A stretch of 37,649 nucleotides of DNA from Bacillota bacterium (GCA_012520035.1 JAAYOY010000183.1:1-37649); one strand, 5' to 3'. Positions 17,167-26,369 are shown, numbered from the stretch's first letter. Program-made: numbers and translations. The notes: generated by a model from the letters alone, not told the origin.

Positions 17167-18336
17167 CTATTCGCTGCCCTCACCTTCCCTGTTTCCTTTT
17201 CTGCCAAATTCCGCGAACTCCTTTTTAAAGAAATGTGCCAGTTTGGCACGCAATTCTTCTGTACTACCGGTGCCAATAAGCATATATACGCCCAGGGCAA
17301 CTGCGGCAATTAAAATTATCCAGAGAATGCTTCGCAAAGCAACCATACCCAGGCCTTCTCTTGCCTCTGCACTTTCTGCTCCAAAATAGGCCCCTACCGC
17401 ATCAGCAAAAAGAGCAACTGAATTTTCCGCCCCTTCTTTTGTATTTTCATGCGCCCCTACCTCCAGCAATATTGCCATGGGCAGCATATCCTGGTTGTAG
17501 TTTCCTCTGGCCATAAAAATTCCTTTAATCAGGTTAGGATACTCTTCATCGGTAATTTTTTTAAGACTCTCGGCAAAATCCCTGTTGGCTTCGAGATTCT
17601 GGTTTTGGCGCCCGACAACAAGCTGTATCTGAACCTCTTCTTCATTGTTGACAACTTCAATATACTCCTCCGGAGGGACAGCATCGCGGTGAACATCGAA
17701 TAAAGCTGCGGCCCCGGATCTGAGGAGTTCCTCGGCAGTTCTCCTGGATCTTTGATAGGCCATGGCATCGTGCGGTACATGTGTCTCAGTTGAGTGTATG
17801 ACCTTAAAACCCTTTTGCTCCAGTGCATGCGCAAAGTTGTTCCCGACATCGATAATTCCGCCGCCCTGCGGAATGCTTTCACTTCCATCCGAAGGGACAT
17901 ATGACTCCGCACCATGGGAATGATATATTCCCAGCACCGTCTCACCGGTTTGCTCTTTTTGTCCCTCCAAAAAATATGTATCGGTATTGCCTATATTGCC
18001 TAAAAAAACTTCCCGGTTAAAATCGGAGAGTGTAATCTTTCCAAGATTGCGTGCCCAGGCGGTATTCCCTTCTACACGCTCAACACGGTACAGAATATTG
18101 TCCTGGTTAATATATTCATCGTCTGTATGTATCAGCCTTGCAGTTTTCATGATTATTTCCTCTGTTTCCAGATCTCTCATAGAATAAAATCCCTCTTTTG
18201 AAGAACGTTCATCGAGAATATCAGGAAACCCTGCAGCTTCCGTGCATGGCACAAAGATAACCATTACCATCAAAAACGCTGCCAGTAGGCAGATCTCCCG
18301 GTACAATTGTTTTCTAACCAGTATCATTATCAACAC
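17167..18336 (-). CDS. spoIIP: Stage II sporulation protein P (peptidoglycan amidase/endopeptidase)
   Basis: ILGIYHSHGAESYVPSDG-type motif, LFDVHRDAVPPEEY, FMARGNYNQDMLPMAILLEVGAHENTKEGAENS; extra C-terminal TM segment. Confidence 0.9.
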   Translation of the reverse strand: MLIMILVRKQLYREICLLAAFLMVMVIFVPCTEAAGFPDILDERSSKEGFYSMRDLETEEIIMKTARLIHTDDEYINQDNILYRVERVEGNTAWARNLGKITLSDFNREVFLGNIGNTDTYFLEGQKEQTGETVLGIYHSHGAESYVPSDGSESIPQGGGIIDVGNNFAHALEQKGFKVIHSTETHVPHDAMAYQRSRRTAEELLRSGAAALFDVHRDAVPPEEYIEVVNNEEEVQIQLVVGRQNQNLEANRDFAESLKKITDEEYPNLIKGIFMARGNYNQDMLPMAILLEVGAHENTKEGAENSVALFADAVGAYFGAESAEAREGLGMVALRSILWIILIAAVALGVYMLIGTGSTEELRAKLAHFFKKEFAEFGRKGNREGEGSE

Positions 18337-18468
18337 CTGCCTAAAAAAATTTCAATATTTTATTCCAATAATATTGATGAAAAACTACAAAATCTGTAAT
18401 TGGAGTTGTTTTTTTTCACCGGAGTTTGTAATGCGCCGGCAATTTTAACGGTTCATCCTTCAGACGGT

Positions 18469-19200
18469 TCATCCTTCAGTATGGTTATCCTCTTCAGCCG
18501 GTTGATTTTCTTCATCAGCTTTTTGTTTAAATTCTTGATTAGAATTTTCGGCCGCATCGCCGGTATGAATATCGTTTCCTTTTTTTTCTTCCCCTCCTGT
18601 TTCGAGGTTTACCCTTTCAACTGTCTCGCCGACTAATTCTGCCAGCCCAAGGGCAATGAAACCGGAAATCACCACAGCATCAAAGACACCGGCGCCTCCG
18701 ATGGTAATGTTGGAGGCGGCTCCGGCAAACATATTTTCTATCAACGCCGCCAGATCATTAATTACTATGGCCATTGAACCGGCGATAAACGATCCCCTTC
18801 TTGTTCTTCCCGAAGCGTAAGCTACCAAACCGGATATTAATGCAATAATATACAATGGATCTAAAAAGAAATTATAAGTGGGTTCCAGCGGCATAATCTT
18901 CATTGCTGCATATACTACAGCTGAAGTAATTATTACAGCAGCTATGGATCTGCTTACCTCAGACCTGTCACATTTACTCCAGAGGTAGACCGCAAGGATA
19001 ATCGGTATTACACCGCCCCCCAGGTTAATGCTGGCATTTCCGCCCAAAGGTATATCCGGTAAATAGGTTCCAACAATCATGGCCACCAGAAAGAGCAGGG
19101 CTGTGCGGTCATTTAAACGCAACCTGTCAAGCGCTCTCTGTGCAAATCCAAAGTATACAATAACGGCAATTACAAGCAAAAACACAACACCAAAATTCAC
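18469..19200 (-). CDS. DUF1614 family membrane protein
   Basis: LFLVAMIVGTYLPDIPLGGNASINLGGGVIPIILAVYLW...GAGVFDAVVISGFIALGLAEL. ORF extends to TTG 19296 inside a terminator stem; GTG at 19200 looks more likely. Confidence 0.8.
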   Translation of the reverse strand: MNFGVVFLLVIAVIVYFGFAQRALDRLRLNDRTALLFLVAMIVGTYLPDIPLGGNASINLGGGVIPIILAVYLWSKCDRSEVSRSIAAVIITSAVVYAAMKIMPLEPTYNFFLDPLYIIALISGLVAYASGRTRRGSFIAGSMAIVINDLAALIENMFAGAASNITIGGAGVFDAVVISGFIALGLAELVGETVERVNLETGGEEKKGNDIHTGDAAENSNQEFKQKADEENQPAEEDNHTEG

Positions 19201-19294
19201 TATCCGTCGCCCCTTTTTTTCTGATAAAACGTTATATCCTTCAAATAGATTTACCCTGAATTGTATTAATTTATGCGCTGCGGTTATCCTCGCC

Positions 19295-19320
19295 AAAAAA
19301 AAACCGGCCTTTTGGGGCCG
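19295..19320 (-). terminator. Terminator after ispH-rpsA
   Basis: Minus strand CGGCC-CCAAAA-GGCCGG-TTTTTTTTT. Confidence 0.8.
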
Positions 19321-19365
19321 ATTTACTGAATCTAAAATAAAAATAAATTCGATTTCGGGCTGGCA

Positions 19366-21390
19366 TTATTTTTCAGCCTCATCCGCATTGCCGGACTGGC
19401 CGTTAAAAAGATCTCCAAAAACATCCCCGAGAGTAACATTTTGATTTTCACTTTCTCCCTGCATGGAATGTGCAGAGTAATCCCTGGGAGCAGGCCGTGC
19501 TTTCTTTATACTTAAGCTGATTCTTTTATTTTCTATATTGATATCCAGGATTTTTGCTTCAATTTCTTCTCCTTCCTGGATAATTTCCGAAGGGTGCTTG
19601 ACATGAAAATCAGCCATTTGTGAGATATGCACTAAGCCCTCAACTCCGGGAATAAGCTCTATAAAAGCACCAAAATTTACAATCCTGGTTACCTTACCCT
19701 TGATGATATCCCCGGCGCTGAACTGCTGACCGGCTGTAACCCAGGGATCCGGCTGAGCCTGCCGGATACTGAGGCTGATCCTTTCTCTCTCCGGGATTAC
19801 CTCCAACACCTTAACATCTACCTGCTCTCCGACCTTTAAGACATCCTGGGGATGGCCTACCCGTTGCCAGGAAACTTCAGAGATATGGACTAAACCGTCA
19901 ATGCCTCCTACATCAACAAAAGCCCCGAAGTCGGTCAATCTCTTAACGGTTCCGTTGATGATTTCTCCTACTTTTAAATTTTCTATTGTTTCTTTCTTCT
20001 GTTTTGCTATTTCTTTTTCCAGCATCTGTTTTCTGGATACGATTACCTTGTCCCTATCCCGGTTTAATTCTATGACGTTAAAAGAAAATTCCTGCCCTAA
20101 GAACTGCTGAAAATCGGGAATATAGCGTACATCTACCAGAGAACCGGGCATAAAGCCCTCTATTCCGCAGCCTAAATCAATTATTATGCCGGCAGGAACT
20201 ACCTCTTTTACAATACCTTTCATAGTTAATCCTGATTCCACCGCTTCTTCAAGCTCTTTCCAGCGCCTTTCTCTGTCTAAGCGCTTTTTAGAAACGATTA
20301 TTTTTTCATCCTGTTGTTCTATTTTTAATACCAACAGGTCGATCTCTTCCCCCTCGGAGTATTTTTCTTTCAGTGTGGTTTCGCCCTCTAAAAAAACTTC
20401 GTTTCGGGGAAGAACTGCCTCAGATTTGTAACCGATATCGAACAGAACCTGATCATCCTCCACCAGCACAACCTTACCTGTGATAATATCACCCGGCCGG
20501 TACACTCTAGCCTCTTCAGCGGAAAAAGTTTCTTCTGTTCCGGTTTCTAAGTTGCCATCTTCCAACATAACCATGACCTCCTTTGTCGTCCAGGATGGGG
20601 TTGAAGCCCCTGCGGTTACCCCAACTTTTTTGATCCCCACCAGCCACTCCCTCGAAACGTCCCGGGCTCCGGCAACCTGGTGAGTTTTTGTTATTTCACG
20701 GCAGACCTCTGTCAGCTTGCAGGTATTGGAACTCTTAACGTCACCTACTACAAGCATCAGGTCTACTCTTGAAGCCAGTTTAGCAGCAGCTTCCTGCCTT
20801 TGCGCAGTTGCTTTACAGATTGTATTGATAACCTTAAGATCCGGGCATATTTTTTTCAACTTTCCAGCTGCCTTTAGAAACCCGGCTTCCTGCTGGGTTG
20901 TTTGTGAAATAAATAAAGCCCTGGAAGAAAGGTTTAAATTATTTATATCCGGTCCGGTTTCGTCCGGCTCAATCACCCTAGCTTTTTCCCGGGACCACCC
21001 GAGCAAAGCTTGTACTTCGGGATGTTGACGGTTGCCATAGATTAAAATATCAAAACCTTTTTGCTCATAATTGCGGGCAAGCATTTGTACCCGCTTAACA
21101 AACGGGCAGGTGGCATCAATTACTTCAAGATCGCCCCGCTGAAAAAGGCGTTCAAGGATATCCGGCGCAACACCATGCGTGCGAATTATTACGGTGCAGC
21201 TCTCAAACTCATCCGGGCTGTCGGCGCGCTCTACACCCTTTTCGCGCAAGAAGCGGGTTACGATATCATTGTGTACCAAAGGGCCCAGTGTGACAACTTT
21301 TTTCCCGCTGCCGGCTTCCTGAAGGGCAATTTTAAATGCGTTTTCGACACCTTTACAAAAACCCGCATGTTCTGCCAGAAGGACCTCCAA
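19366..21390 (-). CDS. ispH: Bifunctional 4-hydroxy-3-methylbut-2-enyl diphosphate reductase / S1 RNA-binding (RpsA) fusion
   Basis: IspH: HAGFCKGVENAF, VIDATCPFVKRV, INTICKATAQRQ, VGDVKSSNTCKL. Followed by four S1 domains (e.g. GTVKRLTDFGAFVDVGGIDGLVHISEVSW). One uninterrupted 674-codon frame. Confidence 0.95.
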   Translation of the reverse strand: MEVLLAEHAGFCKGVENAFKIALQEAGSGKKVVTLGPLVHNDIVTRFLREKGVERADSPDEFESCTVIIRTHGVAPDILERLFQRGDLEVIDATCPFVKRVQMLARNYEQKGFDILIYGNRQHPEVQALLGWSREKARVIEPDETGPDINNLNLSSRALFISQTTQQEAGFLKAAGKLKKICPDLKVINTICKATAQRQEAAAKLASRVDLMLVVGDVKSSNTCKLTEVCREITKTHQVAGARDVSREWLVGIKKVGVTAGASTPSWTTKEVMVMLEDGNLETGTEETFSAEEARVYRPGDIITGKVVLVEDDQVLFDIGYKSEAVLPRNEVFLEGETTLKEKYSEGEEIDLLVLKIEQQDEKIIVSKKRLDRERRWKELEEAVESGLTMKGIVKEVVPAGIIIDLGCGIEGFMPGSLVDVRYIPDFQQFLGQEFSFNVIELNRDRDKVIVSRKQMLEKEIAKQKKETIENLKVGEIINGTVKRLTDFGAFVDVGGIDGLVHISEVSWQRVGHPQDVLKVGEQVDVKVLEVIPERERISLSIRQAQPDPWVTAGQQFSAGDIIKGKVTRIVNFGAFIELIPGVEGLVHISQMADFHVKHPSEIIQEGEEIEAKILDINIENKRISLSIKKARPAPRDYSAHSMQGESENQNVTLGDVFGDLFNGQSGNADEAEK

Positions 21391-21393
21391 TCA

Positions 21394-21984
21394 TCAGACC
21401 TCCCCCATATTAGCAGCAAGCAGATTTATTTCTTCCATGATTCTAAAGCTAACTTTTTCTAATACTTCACTTTTTAGTTTGCCCTCTTCTTTAAAATATA
21501 TCAAAGAACCTATACCGACCTTCACGGGCTTAAAAAATCGCGACGGCCATTTGATAAATACAGGGATGACCGGCTTATGGCTTTTCAAGGCAATGAGTGC
21601 TGCTCCATGATGAGGGCTTCCCAGTTCCTTTGTCTTAATCCTCGTTCCCTCGGGGAAAAGAGCAAGAATATCGCCTTCCTCCAGAACTTGAAGCGCACGC
21701 CGGATTGCTGCTCTATCTGCAGTGTTTCTTTTTACCGGAAATGCATAGAGTTTTGTAATTATATACCCAAGAATAAAGATCTTGAAAAGCTCTTCTTTAG
21801 CCATAAAACACAGTCTGTTCCTGGAAAACACACACCCCACAAGAGGCGGGTCAAACCAGCTGGTATGATTGGAGCAGATTATATACGGACCGCTGGAAGG
21901 AATATTATCCGCTCCATACACTTTAACTTTGTAAAAAATATTAAAATAAACGGTGAATAACCATCTCAATATTTTATAAAGCAT
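21394..21984 (-). CDS. plsC: 1-acyl-sn-glycerol-3-phosphate acyltransferase
   Basis: SNHTSWFDPPLVG (HX4D) and ALFPEGTRIK motifs. Confidence 0.93.
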   Translation of the reverse strand: MLYKILRWLFTVYFNIFYKVKVYGADNIPSSGPYIICSNHTSWFDPPLVGCVFSRNRLCFMAKEELFKIFILGYIITKLYAFPVKRNTADRAAIRRALQVLEEGDILALFPEGTRIKTKELGSPHHGAALIALKSHKPVIPVFIKWPSRFFKPVKVGIGSLIYFKEEGKLKSEVLEKVSFRIMEEINLLAANMGEV

Positions 21985-22002
21985 GGCAGCCTCATCAGCA
22001 TA

Positions 22003-22686
22003 TTACGATTCTCTACATGTTTTTTGCCCGTCAAGAATATAATTTAATACAATTTCAATGACCTCTTCCAGGGAATATGAAGTCGTATCAATTATATAAG
22101 CTTCGGGAGCAGCCCTTAGAGGTGATTCTTCTCTTTCCTGATCGATGCGATCCCTCATAGCGATTTCCTCTAATACTTCGTCAAATAAAACGCCGCTCTC
22201 CTTTAAATTTCTTTCCAGCCAGCGTCTGTTGGCACGTTCTTTTATACCGGCAGAAAGAAAAATTTTATAATCCGCCCCTGGAAGGACTTTTGTTCCGATA
22301 TCCCTGCCTTCCATGACAATACCCCCGCTTTTTTCAGCGACTTTCTTTTGAAGAAGTACAAGTTCCTTTCTTACCTCCGGGGTTTTGGCAACCAGGGATA
22401 CGTGTTTATTTACTTCGGAGCTCCTTATTTTTTCGGTTACATCTTCCCCGTCCAGGATTATTGATGTCCCCTTATCTTCATGATATTCAATTTCCATATT
22501 GCATTTCCGCACAAGTTCGCCAAGCTTTTTACCGTCATTTACATCGATTTTTTCTTTCAACGCCTTATAGGTAATAGCACGGTACATCGCTCCCGTATCA
22601 AGGCATTTCAGGTTCATTCGACGGGCAACTTCTCTTGCTACGCTGGTTTTTCCGGCGCCGGCAGGACCATCAATTGCAATTTGCAT
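22003..22686 (-). CDS. cmk: Cytidylate kinase
   Basis: MQIAIDGPAGAGKTSVAREVARRM; LDTGAMYRAITYKAL; MEGRDIGTKVLPGADYKIFLSA; ATG at 22686 after AGAGGTGG. Confidence 0.95.
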   Translation of the reverse strand: MQIAIDGPAGAGKTSVAREVARRMNLKCLDTGAMYRAITYKALKEKIDVNDGKKLGELVRKCNMEIEYHEDKGTSIILDGEDVTEKIRSSEVNKHVSLVAKTPEVRKELVLLQKKVAEKSGGIVMEGRDIGTKVLPGADYKIFLSAGIKERANRRWLERNLKESGVLFDEVLEEIAMRDRIDQEREESPLRAAPEAYIIDTTSYSLEEVIEIVLNYILDGQKTCRES

Positions 22687-22765
22687 TTTTCCACCTCTAT
22701 TAAAAACAGAACTAATTTTCTTTTTGAAAAAAATATACCGGATATCTCGGCATCCTTTTCCAGGA

Positions 22766-22918
22766 TTAGACAAAAAAGAAAGACCTACCGACAAATGATC
22801 CGGTTATTTTTCCCTTATTTATATCTAAAGTTTTTTTTGTTTCTTCAAAAAATGATATAGATACACTCTCAAAAAAACTTTCTGCCCCTTTAGTGTTCTT
22901 CCACCCAACATACTGCAC
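22766..22918 (-). CDS. Candidate 50-aa small ORF in the cmk leader (hypothetical)
   Basis: GTG start preceded by GAGGTGG-N7; translates MQYVGWKNTKGAESFFESVSISFFEETKKTLDINKGKITGSFVGRSFFFV*; lies between the predicted promoter and cmk; below the ORF-track length cutoff. Confidence 0.4.
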   Translation of the reverse strand: MQYVGWKNTKGAESFFESVSISFFEETKKTLDINKGKITGSFVGRSFFFV

Positions 22919-22961
22919 CTTGTTACCACCTCATAGAGAAAAAGAAAACTCACCATAGCAA

Positions 22962-22989
22962 TAATATACTATTCTCTTCTTTTTGACAA
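22962..22989 (-). promoter_or_regulatory. Putative sigma-A promoter for cmk-plsC-ispH/rpsA
   Basis: Minus strand TTGTCA-N16-TATTAT. Confidence 0.5.
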
Positions 22990-23004
22990 CCCTAACATTA
23001 AATT

Positions 23005-23529
23005 TTAAGGTATGATCCAGGCTAAAAGTTCTTTTTCTCCAAAGGAATTAACCTCCAGGCCCTCTTTGGGGGCTCGCAGTTCTCCATAAACTTTCACAAT
23101 TTTGACTGTGGCGGGGGTGTTCCCCGGGACTTCGCCAACCAGTTCCAGTATATCACCGGGTTCTACCGTAACATATATATCCGCTTCTCCAAATTGCGCA
23201 TATATCTTGTTGTTAATTAATAGAAAAAGTTCTATTGAAACCCCTTCGGGGGGCAGAAGCCTTAATACCAGAGCTTTTTCTTCTGCTTTTTCCTCGGCAG
23301 TAACCGGAGATGTTTCTTCTTCTACGATTTTTTTTCCGATTACATCCTGGATATTTTCCATAACAGGTATTCCTTCAAACTGGTGTGTTTTGCTGAGAAA
23401 TAGCCGTGCATCATCTTCCATGAGCAAAGTTTGAATTAGAAAAAGCAGAACAACCAGTCCAAGGGCAAGGCGAAAAATTATTTTTTCTACCTTTGTAACA
23501 AAGCGTTGTAACCATTTATCAAAATCCAT
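23005..23529 (-). CDS. Hypothetical single-pass membrane-anchored protein
   Basis: N-terminal TM segment IIFRLALGLVVLLFLIQTLLM, soluble C-terminal domain; family not recognised. Confidence 0.65.
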   Translation of the reverse strand: MDFDKWLQRFVTKVEKIIFRLALGLVVLLFLIQTLLMEDDARLFLSKTHQFEGIPVMENIQDVIGKKIVEEETSPVTAEEKAEEKALVLRLLPPEGVSIELFLLINNKIYAQFGEADIYVTVEPGDILELVGEVPGNTPATVKIVKVYGELRAPKEGLEVNSFGEKELLAWIIP

Positions 23530-23603
23530 AAAAATGCCCCCCTTATTACATATTTTTATGCAGAAAGGGGAGCTTTATGCTATTTTAGCGATGGAACATC
23601 AGC

Positions 23604-24098
23604 TTAGCGGTTGTTTTCCCTGAGAAGAAAGCTTATCCTGTGCTGTAAATGTTCGTTAATTTTAAAAAGAAGCCTTTCTATTTCCCTGTTGTTGAGAAGA
23701 ATACTCGCCGGCTCCAGGATTTCGATGCGCCTGAATTCTTCTCTGATAATAAAGCGCAGCAGATCTTCCAGTGAATCCGCGCTGACTATCAATTCCAGGG
23801 GGGCATAGGCGATCTCCTCGTTGGATTCCTCATCATATACGCTATATATTTCACCCAGATCCATATTTTCTACATTTATTCCCTGTAAAGGCACATTCCG
23901 CCAGAGTTGCACCTGCTGTTCCCTGTAATCATGCGCGACATTTTCAGTTTTTTTACCGCCGAAAAAAAACCTGGCCGGTTTAGGCTTTCCTTTATAATCA
24001 AATCTAACCTTAAATTTTAACTTCGAATTTGGATGGTTTTCATGCAGGTTATTATTTTCTTTCTCCCTATCCCTGGAATTAATTTCAGTTCTCAACAT
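23604..24098 (-). CDS. Hypothetical protein
   Basis: 164-aa ORF in the operon direction; no recognised domain. Confidence 0.6.
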   Translation of the reverse strand: MLRTEINSRDREKENNNLHENHPNSKLKFKVRFDYKGKPKPARFFFGGKKTENVAHDYREQQVQLWRNVPLQGINVENMDLGEIYSVYDEESNEEIAYAPLELIVSADSLEDLLRFIIREEFRRIEILEPASILLNNREIERLLFKINEHLQHRISFLLRENNR

Positions 24099-24270
24099 TT
24101 CCTACCCCTCCCCCGAAAAAGTGCCGGGTAAATGAGTTATTTTTTCCAACCCTGCCTGATACTATTTTAACCCTTTTACGTGGATCTATTCGAGAAAAAG
24201 AAACAATTTCCTTCCGGTAAAACTGCTTGTCCTGTGAAACAAGTCCAGAAAAAAAATAAGGATAATATGT

Positions 24271-25008
24271 TTATTTTTTTAAACCTGTCAAAACGAAAAG
24301 TTTTTCGATCTCTGCAGGGGTTAGTTCCCTGTATTCACCCTGCCTTAGTCCGCCGAGGTTTAAAAAAGCCAGAGAAATTCTCTTCAGTGACAGTACAGGG
24401 TACCCCAGCGCTTTACACATGCGTTTTACCTGCCTTTTTTTACCTTCATAAAGCGTAATGAGCAGCTGCGCGTTTCCATTATCTGCAGAGAGCACTACGG
24501 CTTCAGCGGGTGATGTGTACCCGTCTTCCAGCAGTATTCCCTTTTTAAACATTTGCAGATCTCTTTCTGTTGGAATACCTTTAATCTTAGCAAGGTATTT
24601 CTTTTTTATTTTAAAACGCGGGTGGGTAAGCCGAAAGGCAATTTCGCCATCATTGGTAAGCAGGAGCAGACCCGTAGTATTTAGATCCAGTCTGCCAACG
24701 GGAAAGAGACCCTTCTGCAGTTCCTCAGGGAACAAATCCAGCACAGTCGGCCTCCTAAAAGGATCTTTTACCGTCGTCAGGTATCCTCTGGGCTTATTCA
24801 GCAGGTAGTATCTTTTTTTTTCGGCTAAAGTAACAATACAATTATCAACTTCAATTTTATCACGAAAGGCATCTACTTTAGTTCCCGTTTTTTTTACTAC
24901 CCTGCCGTTGACTTTTATCCTTCCACTCTCGATCAACTTTTCGGCAGCGCGCCGGGAAGCCACACCTCCGGCTGCCAGGAATTTTTGCAGCCTCATTAAA
25001 TTGCTCAT
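24271..25008 (-). CDS. rluB: Pseudouridine synthase (RsuA/RluB family) with S4 domain
   Basis: MRLQKFLAAGGVASRRAAEKLIESGRIKVNG; GRLDLNTTGLLLLTNDGE; YEGKKRQVKRMCKALGYPV. Confidence 0.92.
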   Translation of the reverse strand: MSNLMRLQKFLAAGGVASRRAAEKLIESGRIKVNGRVVKKTGTKVDAFRDKIEVDNCIVTLAEKKRYYLLNKPRGYLTTVKDPFRRPTVLDLFPEELQKGLFPVGRLDLNTTGLLLLTNDGEIAFRLTHPRFKIKKKYLAKIKGIPTERDLQMFKKGILLEDGYTSPAEAVVLSADNGNAQLLITLYEGKKRQVKRMCKALGYPVLSLKRISLAFLNLGGLRQGEYRELTPAEIEKLFVLTGLKK

Positions 25009-25191
25009 GCCCAGAGTCCCTCTTAAAAACAGTTTTAATGCTGATAAGCATTTGAAGTATTGAAACCGGACGGCATCTAAGGTATCTACATCTATAATCT
25101 ATACATTTAAAGGTTACTTTATTTAATACTAATGAGAACTATAACCGTCCGGGGCTGAATAAATTATCCATTCGTTATTATATTATATACT

Positions 25192-25731
25192 TCAGGCAAA
25201 AACCAGATTGCAAATAAAGACGGATGCCAGAATACCCGCCAGGTCGGCTATTAAACCAACAATCAGGGCATAACGTATTTTTTTTATACCAACCGCCCCG
25301 AAATATACTGTTAAAACATATAAGGTGGTATCAGTGCTCCCCTGCATGGTAGCCGCCATGCGCCCAAGGAGCGAATCGGGTCCGTGGATATTCATTATTT
25401 CTGTGGCGATAGCCAGGGAGCTGCTGCCGGAAGCAGGTCTCATAAAAGCCAGGGGAAGGATATCGGAAGGTATCCCCAGATGACTCAGCAACGGTTCAAT
25501 TAAACTGCTGAGCAGTTCCATGGCGCCGCTGCCTCTAAACAAACCAATAGCAACCATCATCCCAACCAGAAAGGGAATCAGCCTTACGGACATTCCAAAA
25601 CCTTCTTTTGCGCCTTCGACAAAGGTATCAAATACTTTTACCCCGCGAAAATATGCATATATTAGTGCCAGAAGGATAAGTCCGGGTACAATCCATACAG
25701 AGATAACATTAATAATCGCGTAAAGATCCAT
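25192..25731 (-). CDS. spmB: Spore maturation protein B (nucleoside-recognition/gate domain)
   Basis: GAKEGFGMSVRLIPFLVGMMVAIGLFRGSG; MRPASGSSSLAIATEIM; ATMQGSTDTTLYVLTVYFGAVGI. Confidence 0.93.
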   Translation of the reverse strand: MDLYAIINVISVWIVPGLILLALIYAYFRGVKVFDTFVEGAKEGFGMSVRLIPFLVGMMVAIGLFRGSGAMELLSSLIEPLLSHLGIPSDILPLAFMRPASGSSSLAIATEIMNIHGPDSLLGRMAATMQGSTDTTLYVLTVYFGAVGIKKIRYALIVGLIADLAGILASVFICNLVFA

Positions 25732-25747
25732 CTTTCAACCTGTCACT

Positions 25748-26368
25748 TTAATGGAATTTTTTATGATTGGAGATTACACCTTGCTCTTTCTTTTTGCTGT
25801 AAAAACGAAAGAACCTGTCGCCGAGGATGGCTACCGTTATGGAGCATAAGCTCGCTATGATCGTAGTCCCGACAATGTCCGTGGGGTTTTGCGCACCTGT
25901 AGCCGACCTGATGGCAATAATTGTAGTAGGAATCAAGGTAAGACTGGCAGTGTTGATAGCTAAAAAAGTACACATATTGTCCGAAGCGGTATCGCGGTCG
26001 GGATTTAGCTGTTGCATTTCCTCCATCGCCTTGATACCGAACGGCGTGGCAGCATTTCCCATACCAAGCAAGTTGGCGCTCATATTCATCAACATGGCGT
26101 TCATGGCTTTGTGATTGCGCGGAATGCCTGGAAATAACCAGTAGGCCAGTGGTTTTAAAAAAAAGATTACCAGATGAATAAAACCCGATTTTTCAATAAT
26201 TTTCATAATACCCAGCCAGAAGACCATAATACTGATCATGCTTAAAGAGATATTTACCGCGTTTTCTGCCGAACTAAAAATAATTGGTGTAATTGTCTCG
26301 ATTTTTCCGTTTATTCCGGCAACTGCAATCGCGATGATAATCATTCCTGCCCAGAGTAAATTTACCAC
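25748..26368 (-). CDS. spmA: Spore maturation protein A
   Basis: MVNLLWAGMIIIAIAVAGING; GIMKIIEKSGF; MNAMLMNMSANLLGMGNAATPFGIKAMEEMQ. Confidence 0.93.
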   Translation of the reverse strand: MVNLLWAGMIIIAIAVAGINGKIETITPIIFSSAENAVNISLSMISIMVFWLGIMKIIEKSGFIHLVIFFLKPLAYWLFPGIPRNHKAMNAMLMNMSANLLGMGNAATPFGIKAMEEMQQLNPDRDTASDNMCTFLAINTASLTLIPTTIIAIRSATGAQNPTDIVGTTIIASLCSITVAILGDRFFRFYSKKKEQGVISNHKKFH

Positions 26369-26369
26369 A

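Noticed and set aside
19366-21390. IspH-S1 fusion as an assembly chimera or missed stop
   Set aside because: One uninterrupted frame with intact motifs, and the fusion is an established clostridial architecture.
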